Of a DNA stretch of 64,000 nucleotides, positions 31,901-42,767 are shown one piece after another (position 1 is the first letter of the stretch; every line of letters begins with the position of its first letter). Below the pieces are notes generated by a model. That model did not search any database. It had not been told where the DNA came from and worked only from the letters and a program-made list of their open reading frames with translations. The translations under genes were made by a program, and so were the position numbers. Location: NCBI RefSeq assembly GCF_031143425.1, contig NC_090448.1:529870313-529934312 (forward strand). The letters run 5' to 3'. The stretch comes from Pleurodeles waltl (Eukaryota; Chordata; Amphibia; Caudata; Salamandridae).

Positions 31901-32636
31901 ACCAATGACCCCTCTAAGGCTAGACCTAGGTCTAAACAGTATCAAAACCACAGCAGCCTTAAGGCCTCTCTCCTATTGGATTCGCTTATGGAAATCTGTT
32001 GAACTCGAACCATATAGGCTGGCTATAAGAGAGCTCATAGCCACCCCCCAGGCGCTGGAGAAAATCCTATGGCTGAAGGAAATGAAATCTGCCTGGGTCA
32101 AAATAGGTTTTCCTTCCTACTGGAACTATCCGGATCAAATCCCCGACAATGCAAAGAAACTTGTCACAAAAAGATATTGGGAGAAAGTTAACGAAGACTC
32201 CTTGCACCAAAAAGGGGTGGGCAGGCTAACAATGGAATTTCTCCAATTCAAGCACGAGCCCTGGCCTGAGAACTTCTTGAACCTTCCCATGCCTCCGTAC
32301 GCCCGTGCTTTATATCTCCAACTAAGATATGGTACACTGCCTATTAATGGTTTTACGGCTCACTGGTCATCTAACATCGCTCCAAATGATAGATGTTTCT
32401 CTTGCCATAATTGTAAAGAAACAATAGAGCATATACTATTTTTTTGCCCTCTGTATAAAAGTCCCAGAGGGAGGTGGATCATTCCCCTCTGCAAAAATAT
32501 GTCATTACATGATAGAGCAAACGCCACCAGAATCTGTACATACGACTCATCCTCCGTGGTAGCTATTACAGTTACCAAATTTTTAGCGGAGGCCTGGTAC
32601 ATCCGGCGTAGGCTTATTGTTTCAAAGGGCATGTGA
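28902..32636 (+). CDS. LINE B ORF2: endonuclease-reverse transcriptase
   Basis: Open from the codon after ORF1's TGA; 1237 residues from the GTG at 28923. The N-terminal 110 residues are Ser/Pro-rich linker. The APE-type endonuclease follows with SWNIAGLES, FQETW, IGGDFN, SRIDYILLD and SDHDPL. The reverse transcriptase shows KAPGPDKIPGDL, ANYRPISLLD, VFIDLRAAFD, GVRQGCVLAPTLF and catalytic YADDT (near 31424). The C-terminus has CFSCHNCKETIEH...C before PLYKSPRGRW. The protein should nick the target and reverse-transcribe the element RNA. Because the first ATG is at 29109, the linker is translated only by readthrough or a non-AUG start, though an ATG start would still keep the whole endonuclease. 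Confidence 0.93.
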   Translation, partial: LGDDLSEVAPSNGEAEDIHPTALSISNSVAPSTLADPVNQGSPISTTSQVSEECIPSLSIVTYILVSTRMSNLPNSYIAGATSSEVHMAHSEKATGPNIPEGTSMVPSSSSPCRKYPQNKAGSIKTEDLDKVLSWNIAGLESKLQSPGWGSLIDDHLICLFQETWALEPKYRLGFKSYWVPARKSSSGRPLGGLLVWINTSLRCKIEEIDTGCPDLQVLLIMISEERPLLLINIYNRNVSSYTDSDVLSILDSFLKNNPSFFVLIGGDFNVTFEPNPLVQGICKEEDAHWGIPQLVSNKRPRLNKCARLLADITLAHGLRACNGRSRSNVNLQATFRHGGLSSRIDYILLDIRLWSHMFDMRVQKQIESDHDPLILSTRGLFPSFTVPYSKNHASQLALTNNRRNLKWESVNSSPKHLASIYNLLANQMECMIRLNENGEGDRVLAAHTDLFQSLKHLFTKKFLINPNKKHCAPWFDNCCREAQLSLLEAIKDGHVGLLRTARKVYKKECSKARRSWEEARWVIILETAKSNDTSRFWKLITDDCSISPAAPGSSILSASWVEHFGQLYEGPSEASLWAPDAPINHETTPITFSLTETRAAIDSLKWGKAPGPDKIPGDLYKSRPDIWAPYLNLIFNAIAAGAPAPPTWKGAEIVPIFKKGNPNIPANYRPISLLDNSQKIYAKHLLLHLEEWIMESEALSDLQAGFRPAVSTVDQALRFMSTKWKNVDLGRGNLYVVFIDLRAAFDLIPRNLLWSTLSNMGVPSGLLKLIAQLHENTFAQIRCGQGGELTDPVAIKKGVRQGCVLAPTLFLLYINNCIHYLENCINDSPKLVGKKIPCLLYADDTILISKSPMGIQNLINQFCVFCSDYGLDVNIKKTKLMIYSTFKKRSRVSIEMNSIPLEKVEEFDYLGFRLSTTGKWMAAIDKGALIISQRGGALVRRSRKAPSPPLNILAEIYNVQIRAAALYGAELWGSHKNLDTLQTKENHFLRQIARLGMGSPMTPLRLDLGLNSIKTTAALRPLSYWIRLWKSVELEPYRLAIRELIATPQALEKILWLKEMKSAWVKIGFPSYWNYPDQIPDNAKKLVTKRYWEKVNEDSLHQKGVGRLTMEFLQFKHEPWPENFLNLPMPPYARALYLQLRYGTLPINGFTAHWSSNIAPNDRCFSCHNCKETIEHILFFCPLYKSPRGRWIIPLCKNMSLHDRANATRICTYDSSSVVAITVTKFLAEAWYIRRRLIVSKGM

Positions 32637-33020
32637 GCCATCCTGACATTAGTCGTCAGAAGGAGTCTCAACTGTTATTATTTTTTTTTTTTTTGCCTCT
32701 ATTTGAGGATTGACGAGGGCCAGGTCTTACGGGGAAGCAATTGCACACATTGGTATGTTAGACAGAATTTTATATTCTAGTTTTTATCTCCATTTATCCT
32801 TAATATTTTAGCCATGTCTTATTTATTGTACTTTTTATCCATAATCAAATACTCAGTCTTGTTGATCTTATTGTTATACTGTCCTGATTATTACTGTTTT
32901 TTTTTATTGTTATCTTGTTTTTTCTTTTTAACAAATACTATTTTATCATGTATGATTGTTATCTTTGTTACTCAAAATGGCCTAGAATTCTAGACCGAAT
33001 GAACTCAAATAAATAAAATA
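32637..33020 (+). other. 3' UTR and tail of LINE B
   Basis: AT-rich, with T runs (32677-32693, 32897-32904) and an AAATAAATAAAATAAATA end that supplies the poly(A) signal and short tail repeats. Confidence 0.7.
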
Positions 33021-34947
33021 AATACTGAGGGAGGCTGGGTGAGAGTTGAGCTTTGTAGGGTTTACTAGCCTTTTAGTGGTGGACACCATCAAATGCTCCT
33101 AGTTTCTCTCTGACCAATGATGTAAAGGTTCCCAGGCCCTGGCCTGCCTACCTTTACTGCAAACAGGCCCATTCAAGATAGCTAAAGTATTTTACCACAT
33201 TAAACTTGAGCCTTAAGGCCTGGGTGTATGTGTGGGAGTGTAATAGGGAAATCACCAGTGTCCTCCCACATCTAACACTGAAATCCATTTTGAAGTAGGC
33301 AATGTTCCCACAATATACCGAGAGACAGTAGTTTGGTAAAGCAAAAGAATGGTCCTTCAGGGGATTCATAAGAGTTGCCTTGGTATCCTGTTCTCTCTCT
33401 CTTTCAAGTGCACTCTAAGTATTAGATGTAGCTCAACATACCCATCAACCAGGATCTGAGAGCCTGGTGTCACAGTATACCCACAGCCCCCACTCTGAAT
33501 ATTCTGTGGAGTTCAGAAAAGTCATCTCTGCCCATTCAGATGAGCCATGGGTGTGATCCTGTGAGAAATTCCACACCGCATTCAGGCCAAGTACAGGCTG
33601 TGAAAAGCTGGAGAGCTAGGGCAAATTGCACTCTAGGAACTTCAGACAAAAATTTGACTTTTTTTTAAGGTATTCCTTACTATTTATTAAAAGTCCGATT
33701 TTGCTGCTGAATTGGATTTTTAGTAATAATTTAAGAATAGTGGTTTCATTGTTTTTCTAGATGGTTCAGTTTCTCAGGTACAATATTAGTATTTCAATCT
33801 ATATTCTGATTTTCTACATACTGTAGAACAATTAGTCCTGCTAAACTGAAAATAGCTTTTATGAACTTGTTTTAAGGGTTCAGAGCATATACACTGGACA
33901 GTAGTGCCCCAGTGTGCAGAGTCTAAAAACCAGCAATGAAATTCAGCAAAATATGGGGACGACTACGCAAAAGATGACATTTTCTCACAAGATTGCATCA
34001 GTGATGTAATTTAAACATGTCATGAGTGATGTACTAAGAGAGGTCATAAGCAGTGCAGGGAGGGGCACAGGTTATCTTTAGTTTGCTAAATTATAACTGG
34101 CAAATTTCAGTGATTTTTCAGATTTTTAAATTTGGGAAAAGCCTGCCTCTTCAGATATTCTTTTCCAAAGAGAAAAGTGTGGAAGTTCCTAAGAACATAG
34201 ACTGTTAAAACTCCCTGAGAAACAGAAGCTGTTTTTAAAAGCGACATAATTGACTCCAGTCTCAAAAGTTTAAACTGTGTAAAAATCTGCCTGAGTCGTG
34301 GTTTACAGATATGCATTACTAAACTCTGCATTTACAAATTGTAAATGGATATGGGACAGGATAAAGTATGGAAGGCCTGTGATTTGGGCTGTTCATTTAT
34401 TGTTTCTAATCAACAAAACAGCCACCAATGAAACAATTTTTTTTTCAGAGGGTTCTCACATGAAAGCTACAATTTTCAGTGATTATCAACTAGCAGTTAT
34501 AGTATTTTTGAATCATGACTATGGTCCGGTTAAATCTTCAAAAATTTCTGATGTATTAATGATCCACACGGATAAAAGAGGTAGTTAGTTTTGGGAGGCT
34601 GGAAAACCTAGCCTAAGCTCAGTCAAGGTTCATGTTAAACCTGGAGAAAAGGCATTTTGGACTTGTTTTTACTATATTTAGACTGGGAAGCAGGAAATGG
34701 ATCATAATGCTGAGAGCGAAAGCAGGAGAATGTGTAGGAATTCTGATGTGATGCACTTAGGGAAATTCATGATTCACTGTTGCATTAAACTTGCAAAAAG
34801 AGATGCCAACAGGCTCAACACTTTTAAGTACAAGTTAAGACTTGGAAATACACAGAGAACCTACTTAGGATTAATTTGCCTAAGAATTGGGCGTCCTGAT
34901 TTGGATTGTAACTGTGCTGTAAATCTTGACCTGAGGTGCGTCACTTA
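33021..34947. other. Intergenic stretch, nothing recognised
   Basis: About 1.9 kb without a convincing coding frame. Frames near 33154-33369 (minus) and 34298-34588 (plus) have no recognisable motif. It ends in TTA, the presumed target duplication of the MITE that begins at 34948. Confidence 0.5.
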
Positions 34948-35302
34948 GGGCCTTATTACGACCCTGGCAGTCTAGTGACCGCCAGGGTCGCAGTAGGACC
35001 GCCGCAATCGCGGCGGTCCGAGCGCCATATTACGACCGCTGTGGTAGCACTGTGGTCAGACCACCAGCACTGCCAGATTTCATCTACACGACGGTCCGGC
35101 AGTGCTGGGGGTCCTAATCCACCAGGGCAGCGCTGAAAGCACTGCTGCCCTCAGCAATTTCTCCGCCCCCTTCTCCGCCAGCATTTTCATGGTGGTAACC
35201 CCACCATGAACATCTGGTGGAGACGGAGAGTAGGGTGCCCCAGGGGGGGCCCTGCACTGCCCATGCACTTGCCTTGGGCAGTGCAGGGCCCGCCCTGCAC
35301 AG
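34948..35302 (+). mobile_element. Harbinger-type MITE, left part only
   Basis: It starts GGGCCTTATTACGACCC after TTA, then hairpins such as GACCCTGGCAG...CTGCCAGGGTC-like and GGACCGCCGC...GCGGCGGTCC. It is GC-rich in an AT-rich setting. The right end is missing: around 35300 the sequence passes directly into block B (GCAGTAAACAATGCAGTAGG). Confidence 0.7.
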
Positions 35303-35870
35303 CAGTAAACAATGCAGTAGGTACAGGTGAAGGAATGTTTGATGGATGAGATTGAAGTATGGATCCCCTCCCTGTAAGGGAAAAAACTGAAAGGGTTTTG
35401 TGGGCATGTCTCCATGCAACAAATGGGAGCAGTGTAATGGAGGGCACCGCCACTTCTGGCAGGGAAAAATTGAACTAAATGCTGTGCGCCCAAAAAAAAA
35501 GCGAAGAGTTTGGAGGAGACCAACAAAATGAGAAAACCAGGGGCAAGGGATTAAAGAGCAAGTGATGCAGGGACCTCACTACAGGGCAGACATGCACGTG
35601 CATTAGTGCTTTCCTTCGCTTTCCTTCACTAAAATGTCCTAGAGCCACATTGCATTTAGTTATTTTAGCAATAGCTTACACGACTCATAGCAAAGGAATA
35701 CTGGGATGTAGTTGTAGAAGCATAACGCATATTAGCAGATAAACAGAAAACCTGGTCAGTATTCCCACTCAATCAACTAGTTTCTTTTAACAAATATGTG
35801 TGAAAACAACAGCAGGAACCATATGATGGATAACCTGTGCCTGGGAGAAAATTGTTAACTACCATTTCTC

Positions 35871-36823
35871 GGGAAACATCCTTTTTTACGACTTTTTTAT
35901 TACGAAAGTCGTGGTTAACGAAAGCGTAACAACGCTTTTTTTAACCACGACTTCGTATTTTTGTGCCTTAACTACGTATGTTCTGAACAACGAACATGCG
36001 TGGTTAAGGTACAAAGAAGGGAGTTGGCGAAGGTAAGTGGTGGGTTTAGGTTTTGGGGTGGGGTTGGGGGGGTGGGGCGTTTTTGGTTTTGGGGAGGGGG
36101 TGGGGGGTCAGCGGGTTTTAGGTTTTGGGGTGGGGTTGGGGGGGGTGGGGCGTTTTTGGTTTTGGGGAGGGGGTGGAGGGTTGGGGGTTTTAGGTTTTGG
36201 GGTGGGGTTGGGGGGGTGGGGCGTTTTTGGTTTTGGGGAGGGGAGGGGGGTAGGGGGTTTTAGGTTTTGGGGTGGGGTTGGGGGGTGTGGCATTTTTGGT
36301 TTTGGGGAGGGGGTGGGGGGTCAGGGGGTTTTAGGTTTTGGGGTGAGGTTGGGGGGTGGGGCGTTTTTGGTTTTGGGGAGTGGGTGGGGGGTCAGGGGGG
36401 TTTAGGTTTTGGGGCGGGTTGGGGGGGTGGGGCGTTTTTGGTTTTGGGGAGTGGGTGGGGGGTCAGGGGATTTTAGGTTTTAGGGTGGGGTTGGGGGGTG
36501 GGGCGTTTTTGGTTTTGGGGAGTGGGTGGGGGGTCAGGGGGTTTTAGGTTTTAGGGTGGGGTTGAGGGGTGGGGCGTTTTTGGTTTTGGGGAGTGGGTGG
36601 GGGCTAGGGGGTTTTAGGTTTTGGGGTGGGGTTGGGGGGTGGGGTGAGGGATGTAGGGTGAATGGTGCCTATTGCTAATGATTTTATCAGGAATGCCTTT
36701 ACAACGAAATATCGTTGTTAAGGCATTCGTGGTAAAATCATTAGTAGTAAGGACGAGGTCGGTGTTCCGACCTCGTTGTTAAGGTTAGTAGTTGTTTATA
36801 ATTCGGTGTCCCGTCATATAATC
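35871..36823. mobile_element. Unclassified 953-bp insertion with 9-bp target duplication
   Basis: Absent from block A at about 9765. Flanked by CCATTTCTC on both sides (35862-35870 and 36824-36832). It opens GGGAAACATCC and ends CATATAATC, with no clear terminal inverted repeats. Hairpins lie at both ends (about 35900-35955, 35960-36010, 36673-36747 and 36750-36780), with a G-rich minisatellite between them. It has no coding capacity. A 9-bp duplication would fit a Mutator-like element, but without inverted termini I leave the class open. Confidence 0.7.
36040..36655 (+). repeat. G-rich minisatellite, about 71-bp period, 8-9 units
   Basis: TTTTAGGTTTTGGGGTGGGG recurs near 36044, 36117, 36188, 36258, 36329, 36400, 36471, 36542 and 36612. 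Runs of 4-8 G are separated by short T-rich spacers on the plus strand, so G-quadruplex formation is likely. The long Gly/Phe/Trp-rich frames here are artefacts of the repeat. Confidence 0.92.
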
Positions 36824-37770
36824 CCATTTCTCTACTGTCATTAGCAGAGATGTGCAGAACATTTTTTCATCAGTTAGTTCACATTTATGAATTTGTTCCT
36901 ACTAAAGAGTATGGTTAAAAAGAGTAATATTGGGTGGGCATCGCTGGGTCAGGGATTGAGTAAAACACACTTTCTCAGAGCTCTGAGGGTGCAACCAAAA
37001 CAACCTTTGGTCCTGCAATTATCCTGGCTCCATATAGACCCCACCAAGTGCAGTGCCTGGCCACACATTCGTACACTAACAAAATAGATGACGGGTATAT
37101 GCCAGCAATAATATCGAGGTGGACTACCTCATGGCCTGAAGGGGATGGATGCTCCAAAATGGTGTCAAGTGCTCAAGGCCTATGTCGAGTCTGACAGTAT
37201 ATGTCGAAGCAGTACAGGTGTGTCTCCTCAATTGAAGGCCACATCAGAGGAGTGGCTCCTAAGGACCTGCAAGTGGCTCTGAAGCAGAGCAGGGGACCCC
37301 AAGTGAATCAGGAAGTATACACACTCATGATCCTGTATTTCAGCTGAATGGAGCTGGCTGCCCGCAAGGAAGTGCACAACAAGCCAGACATGGATCATTG
37401 ATCAGCCAATCACAATGTCTTCCCCTGAGTGAGTGCAACAGGATGCTTAGGAACACAGTGGTACCAGCATAGTAGGGGCAGAGAAGACTCCTCTCTTTTC
37501 CAGGCCTGTTGATATACTGTCTGTGATAAGTGTGATTTAGCATTAAAGTACTGTGGGAGACATAGCTTAAAGGAGCTGCCACACTAAGGGAAATATAACT
37601 GCCACAAAGATTTGAGAGGGTTTAATTCTGACTTCTGCACTCTCCCTGCATTGTGTGCACTTGACTAGTGCCTTGTCGGCCTCCCACCCAACATGGTGAT
37701 GGCTTCTCCTACATTCTTTCCAAAAGGATGGGTATGTCCAACAAAAACTAGGGCCAACATGAGGATGGTA

Positions 37771-38092
37771 TGGTCCCAGTCTGAGGTACTTTGGGACAGA
37801 TGATGATCTGGGCTGGGCTCATAATATAAAAGTCACCCAACCACATTCCAAAACTTGGAAAGAACCACCACTATATAGCACTCTCCTGAGTGCTTATAAG
37901 ACCAGCTGATATGAAGCTCATTTCTGTTTCAGACCTGAGTGTAACATACTGACTGCTGTTGCCTGACAATACATACCAGTTGTAGGAGGACAAAGACTGG
38001 GACATGTAAGCGTACTGAAAACACACTGTAACACCATCGGCATAGGGGACTCCACTCCTCCCACAAAACAGACAGTGACTCCTCTTGATATA
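37771..38092. other. Segment of block B absent from block A
   Basis: At this point block A passes from GGGCCAAAATAAGGAGGGTA to AGTATAGCAAGTG. Block B has about 320 extra bases. I cannot tell whether this is an insertion in B or a deletion in A; no target duplication is evident. Confidence 0.55.
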
Positions 38093-38252
38093 GCAAGTGT
38101 TGAGCTTAATGAAACCAGCCACCTATATGGTCTTTATCATTGTAAACACTGATGGAAACAGAGGGCAGCCCTCTAGCGGCCACAGGTCTAATGTCAATGA
38201 GGCTGAAAGGCAGTAATCACAACCATTCAGAGTAGACACCGCAACACAAATC

Positions 38253-38985
38253 ATGGGCAGCAAAACAGTTGAGGATCCCTCAAGACAAGGATTTTCTACC
38301 TTTGCAAGAGAGAAATACGAGCCAGGTGGCAACCCTATTAAAGACATGTAGAAACAACATTAGAAGAACATTCAGTGAAATGTGACAAAGTTCTGCAGAC
38401 AACTAAAATGGACCCAATGTCCCTCAAGGTAGAGCTCCTCAGCATGGAACAAAGGAAACTCAAAGGGAAAGAAGAAGAGAATGAATTGCCCATAGCTTCA
38501 TTACAACCTCTGGTATTGAATATACAAAACCAAATCGAAGGCCTGAAAGAGGATGCCAGGCCACTGCAAGAGAGAACCAAAAACGCAGAGAGGCACCCAT
38601 GGCAAAACAACATTTGTTAGAGAAGCAGAGCCCGAGCATTAAGCTGTTTCTGGAAGAATGGTTGTTGGAAGGGTAAGGACTGGAAAGTCCCAAAGTTTTC
38701 TCTCATAGAAGGGGCCAATAGGATCCCTTGGTGACCCCCAGCACCAGGGGCCGTACAAGACCCATCTTTTTCTACAAGTCTTCTGAAGCAAAATATCCTG
38801 GTCAAGAGAGTGAAGTCCAGTACACAGACTTAAAAAAACAGCTGTGTCAACTTGGTTTAAAGTATGCCCTGACTTGCCCTGCAAAGGTGAGAGCAATATC
38901 TGGGGATGCAACCCATTTTTCCGTATCAGCAACAGATGCTTCATTGGAGAATCTCTCCAACACAACTCAGACACTGATGCCCTAA
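38253..38985 (+). pseudogene. L1-type ORF1 fragment
   Basis: The ATG at 38253 opens MGSKTVEDPSRQGFSTFARE, then a stop at 38349. The frame at 38375-38620 encodes a coiled-coil stretch (IASLQPLVLNIQNQIEGLKE) as in L1 ORF1. Around 38800-38990 the C-terminal nucleic-acid-binding part is recognisable (YTDLKKQLCQLGLKYALTCP, then AKVR). Several stops and shifts make it non-functional, and both ends of the LINE are missing. Confidence 0.75.
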
Positions 38986-39691
38986 GATGAAGAATTAAGT
39001 GTAACAGAAGGCACAACAGGAGAAATATAGGAAAACAACAAGAGAACAAGCAGAAAAAGGAAGAGTGCACATAGTAGCAAATGTACTACAACATCATAGC
39101 TCCAGAGAGAATATACCAAGAACATAACTAGAGGTATCAAACAACAACATGAGAGCAGTTGTGGAGAAGACTAGGGAGGAGGTTGTATAAGGCGCAAATG
39201 GCACCCTCAAGACAGCGGAACAAATATCTAGCCCACTGTGCACCTATTTTGTCACACTTTCACAGCAGCCAGGTGAGACATGTGGACACAGCTGACGGAG
39301 CAGGGTTTTCTATATCTCAATTTTCAGATGTAATCATTAAATAACCCCCACCACTGGTAGTTTTTACCTTTATTTGCCAACAAGGTGAAGTAAAAAGGAG
39401 CAATCATCTTCATTAAATGCACAGTAATAAAATAATGAAAGATTTTTAGTATAGTCAGTAAAGAGAACTTGTGTGAGTTAAAGGTTTTTATTTTCAGTTC
39501 TTTAGTTTTTTCCATTATTTATTCCATCACTATTAATTCTTTAAGAATCAGCATTAAAAGTTAATATAATCCAATAATCAATATTTCAATATAAAAAAGA
39601 ATGCAATGTAGGTTAAAATTACTGTTAGGATGGTAATAATACAGCAATCATTCTCCATAAAGGAAATTCCCTAATCTAAATTAAATTGGAA

Positions 39692-41765
39692 TAAGGTAGA
39701 ATAAGGTGTCAGTTCAGATGCTCAATACAGAGGTCTGATGAGAGAATTAATGCATAAGCACAAAGCCATTGCATATCAAGCTGGAATATATTCTCAGCTA
39801 TACATCAGCAGACATCCTAGAAATATGCTAAGCAACCACTGATTAATAGAGGTATAAGAAACTCAGAGATAAGTCCCCAACATGTTCAAAAAAGCCCTTT
39901 AAGAAAAGCTCAGAAAATAAAAGCCCTCTTTCTGCTCTAATATAACATAAGAATAAGAATAATATAGTATAAACACACAGTATTGTAGGTGGAAACATGT
40001 TTTCTTTCTCATTCTGCATACTCCAATAAGATTTCAGTAAACTCCTGGGAATAGGAGGACTGCTCATCTTCTCATGTCTGTACAATGGTCTACAGACTGT
40101 AGTCCTTGAAAAGATAAATCGTCCACATTCTGCAGTCCAGACAGTTCTTCTCATGAGTCATCCTTCCGGTTGTCTCCTCTCCTCTTGGTGAGAACCTCTT
40201 TATCAGTTGTCTAATACAAAACAAATGCCAAGTCACTATCTAGCAGAAGGCTTCTGGAAAATTACAATCAATCTGCAGCAAAGGAGGAAACATCTTGTGG
40301 GAAACAGCAGCTCAATGTGGAAAGCAGGCCTTTCAATGTTAATATGAAAGTTCAGTTAATATGGCATCAGAAGTTAGGCTAAGTAAATCAGCACTTATTT
40401 ACTTCACTTGTTGGCTTATAACATCTGTGTGCATTTACCTACTAAACATTTGCATTTAGTATATGTGCTATTTTAACTGAGGCGTTTTACACATTTTTAA
40501 TAAAAAGTGTTTTAGTTTGCAGATGAAATTCACTCCAGCATTTCCCCCGATGGTTGAATAACCATCACAATTTTTTTCACAAATGAATCTTTTACAAAAA
40601 TACATTTCAGACACATTATCTTTGTACTATAAAACCAAGCTCCGTCTCATTCGAATGGGCTATTTTTCCACATCAGATTTTTTTCCCTTGTGGGTGAGAT
40701 GTCCAAATTGTAACAAGTGCCCCCTTTGTGGGTTGTCCCAGGAGTCTTTTCTACACCTGCTCTGTATCTGCTTGGTGTTAATCAATGACGTAGAAGGCTG
40801 CTATGTCATCTTCTGGTTAAACAAGGGACACGGATAATACAGGCTGCTGTTGACTTTCTTCTGAATAATGCTCAACCTCAAGCAATCTCCGCTGTGATAA
40901 AATTCTTGAACAAAGTGGGCAAAATGTTAAGAAATGTAGTTATACTTTTATGTTCCTCAGCGACGTAGATTCTTGATCCTAGAATGTAGCTGTGATATGA
41001 CCTTGTTTTTGTAAGTTGAATGTGTAAGTCCCTGTTCTGTTTACCCAAAATAAGCGTATATGGGCAGGCTGCTAGGTGAGCCCCATCAGCACAATACAGT
41101 CACATCACGCTGGTTGGCCTATAACAGAATTTCACCTATCCTGTCCCTAAATGTTTTTCTCTGCTTGCCCAGCATCTGATACAGGAAATGGTGTTTTTTA
41201 TATCATCTTCATGGCGACTACTCTGCACTATATAGTATTTTAGTCCATGGCAGTTTTGACCTCAGCCCTTTGAGCCCAATTTCTAGGCTTTTATTGGCAA
41301 TTGTCCTCAAATTTGCATTAATGAGAAGTCTCAGCATAGGTGGTTTAAAACATTTTAGGAATGGACTGCATCATTCATGATATCTTTCTACTTTTATTAT
41401 GGCATGCATTTGCATCTATTTTAACTTTTCTATTCTCTAAAAAGCCCTCCACCTACTGTTGGAAACCGATTGCTAGTAACAAAGGCTCCTTTGCCTAGAG
41501 TCCCTAATACACTAGCAGTTTCTAAAGATTCTAATTCAGGTTTCATAACAGAAATGTTGTTTGCAAATTCTTCTACTCTTGTCGGGTATGTATGAACAAC
41601 GATGTTCTGCCATCAACATTTATGGACTCTGGGGCTTATTATTACTTCGAGGGACAGAAAAACCCATCTTCCGAAGTCCCGACGGGTAGGTTGCCCCCAG
41701 TGTGGCAGCCTTCCTGCCAGGCCCATTACGTGTTTCCCGCTGAGTCAGCAGGAGGAAACACAGTT
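39692..41765. other. Non-coding part of block B
   Basis: Collinear with 14072-16425. No frame with protein similarity on either strand. Confidence 0.6.
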
Positions 41766-41836
41766 TCTGCCAGCTGGCCCACCGGGAAACAGCTTACAGC
41801 ATTGTCTCCGGCTCTTGTTAACTGCCAGAAAAGCAC

Positions 41837-41934
41837 CAGGGGCCAGATGTACTTAGTTTCTGAATTGTGAGTCGCATCGTGATGTGCTTTTTGCTGTTTG
41901 CAACGTGCAAAAAGTTTGGTACATCTGGCCCCTG
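41837..41934. mobile_element. 98-bp MITE with perfect 16-bp terminal inverted repeats
   Basis: CAGGGGCCAGATGTAC (41837-41852) is exactly inverted at 41919-41934 (GTACATCTGGCCCCTG). The interior holds a second hairpin (CTTTTTGC...GCAAAAAG). No clear target duplication. Family unknown. Confidence 0.8.
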
Positions 41935-42753
41935 ATGTACTAGTATTCTGTTTTTCTACTATAGTAGATATTTTCTAAATTTCTCTCATTAATTGTGTCC
42001 CATCAAAGGTACTATGTGTGCGTCTCTGAGATGGAGTCACTGCTAAAGCATCTATGCTATTTACATAATACATCTTGGGAAACAATAGCGCTAAATAGTA
42101 AACACACTGCCAGTCAGCAGGTAACTGCAAATAAGCATCCTTTTCATAAATAAAATAAACTTCAAGAAAACCTGCTTCCTCCCCTGTTTCAGTTTGAACA
42201 GGCCCTCCTAATATTTCAAATGTGTGTTCACAGCTATTTATACCAATGTGTCTCTATGCCGGTTTCTCCTTTTGTAAATACATAATTTCACTTTTTGGCG
42301 TCTATCTAATTTTAATTTAGGAATATCATTTTCTTCTTGCATTCTTCTTCCAATCGTTATTTAAACCATCTTTCTCCTTGTTTCCTTATGAAATATGTGA
42401 GCTCTTCTTTCTTCTAATGTTAATATGAACTTCTTTTCTCAGGGTCTTGTTAAATGGTCACACTTTTTTCATATGTCTTGACAGTGTGTATAACTGAAGG
42501 TTATCTAAGAAACATAACATGCAATGCCCATGTCTTTTGCTTGTGGATGAGGATTTATTCTCGTCTGCAGGGGGACCTTAGAAAGGAGCATATCATAATT
42601 GTTATTATTGGAAAAATATTATTCAGAATGTTCCCTGTCTTTTAAAATAAACTAAGTAAAATACTACATGTAATTGCATATGAAAGTGGGATGTGGTGAT
42701 ATGTCACATCTTCTGCACCTGAAGGAGGTAAGTGTGCACTGACATAACAATCC
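41935..42753. other. AT-rich intergenic stretch, nothing recognised
   Basis: No coding similarity or tandem repeat seen. Confidence 0.5.
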
Positions 42754-42767
42754 TTAGTATCCAAACC

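Larger units (their letters stand above)
26624..33020 (+). mobile_element. LINE B: full-length non-LTR retrotransposon with both ORFs open
   Basis: Order: 5' tandem monomers, remaining 5' UTR, ORF1 (27528-28901), ORF2 (28902-32636) and a 3' UTR ending in AAATAAATAAAATAAATA near 33020. It is the same family type as LINE A by ORF1 core motifs, endonuclease, reverse transcriptase and C-terminal CCHC-like motif, but clearly diverged in protein sequence. The borders are less certain than for LINE A because the presumed duplication (AGTACTGGGG / AATACTGAGG) is imperfect. Two long intact ORFs argue for a young copy. Confidence 0.9.
35303..41765 (+). repeat. Block B of the direct duplication (partner: 2605-16425)
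   Basis: Collinear with block A, in the same orientation, about 32.7 kb downstream at its left end. It lacks LINE A, the solo LTR and the Gypsy fragment and so shows their empty sites. Similarity fades near 41765 (GAGTCAGCAGGAGGAAACA, against 16425). Confidence 0.85.

Noticed and set aside
34298..34948. Open frames that might be a small host gene
   Set aside because: No motif and no splice pattern I could defend. Composition is that of the surrounding AT-rich DNA.
35961..36547. Long Gly/Phe/Trp-rich open frames on the plus strand and a Pro-rich one on the minus strand
   Set aside because: They are by-products of the 71-bp G-rich minisatellite, whose units lack stops in several frames. They show no domain and no start context.
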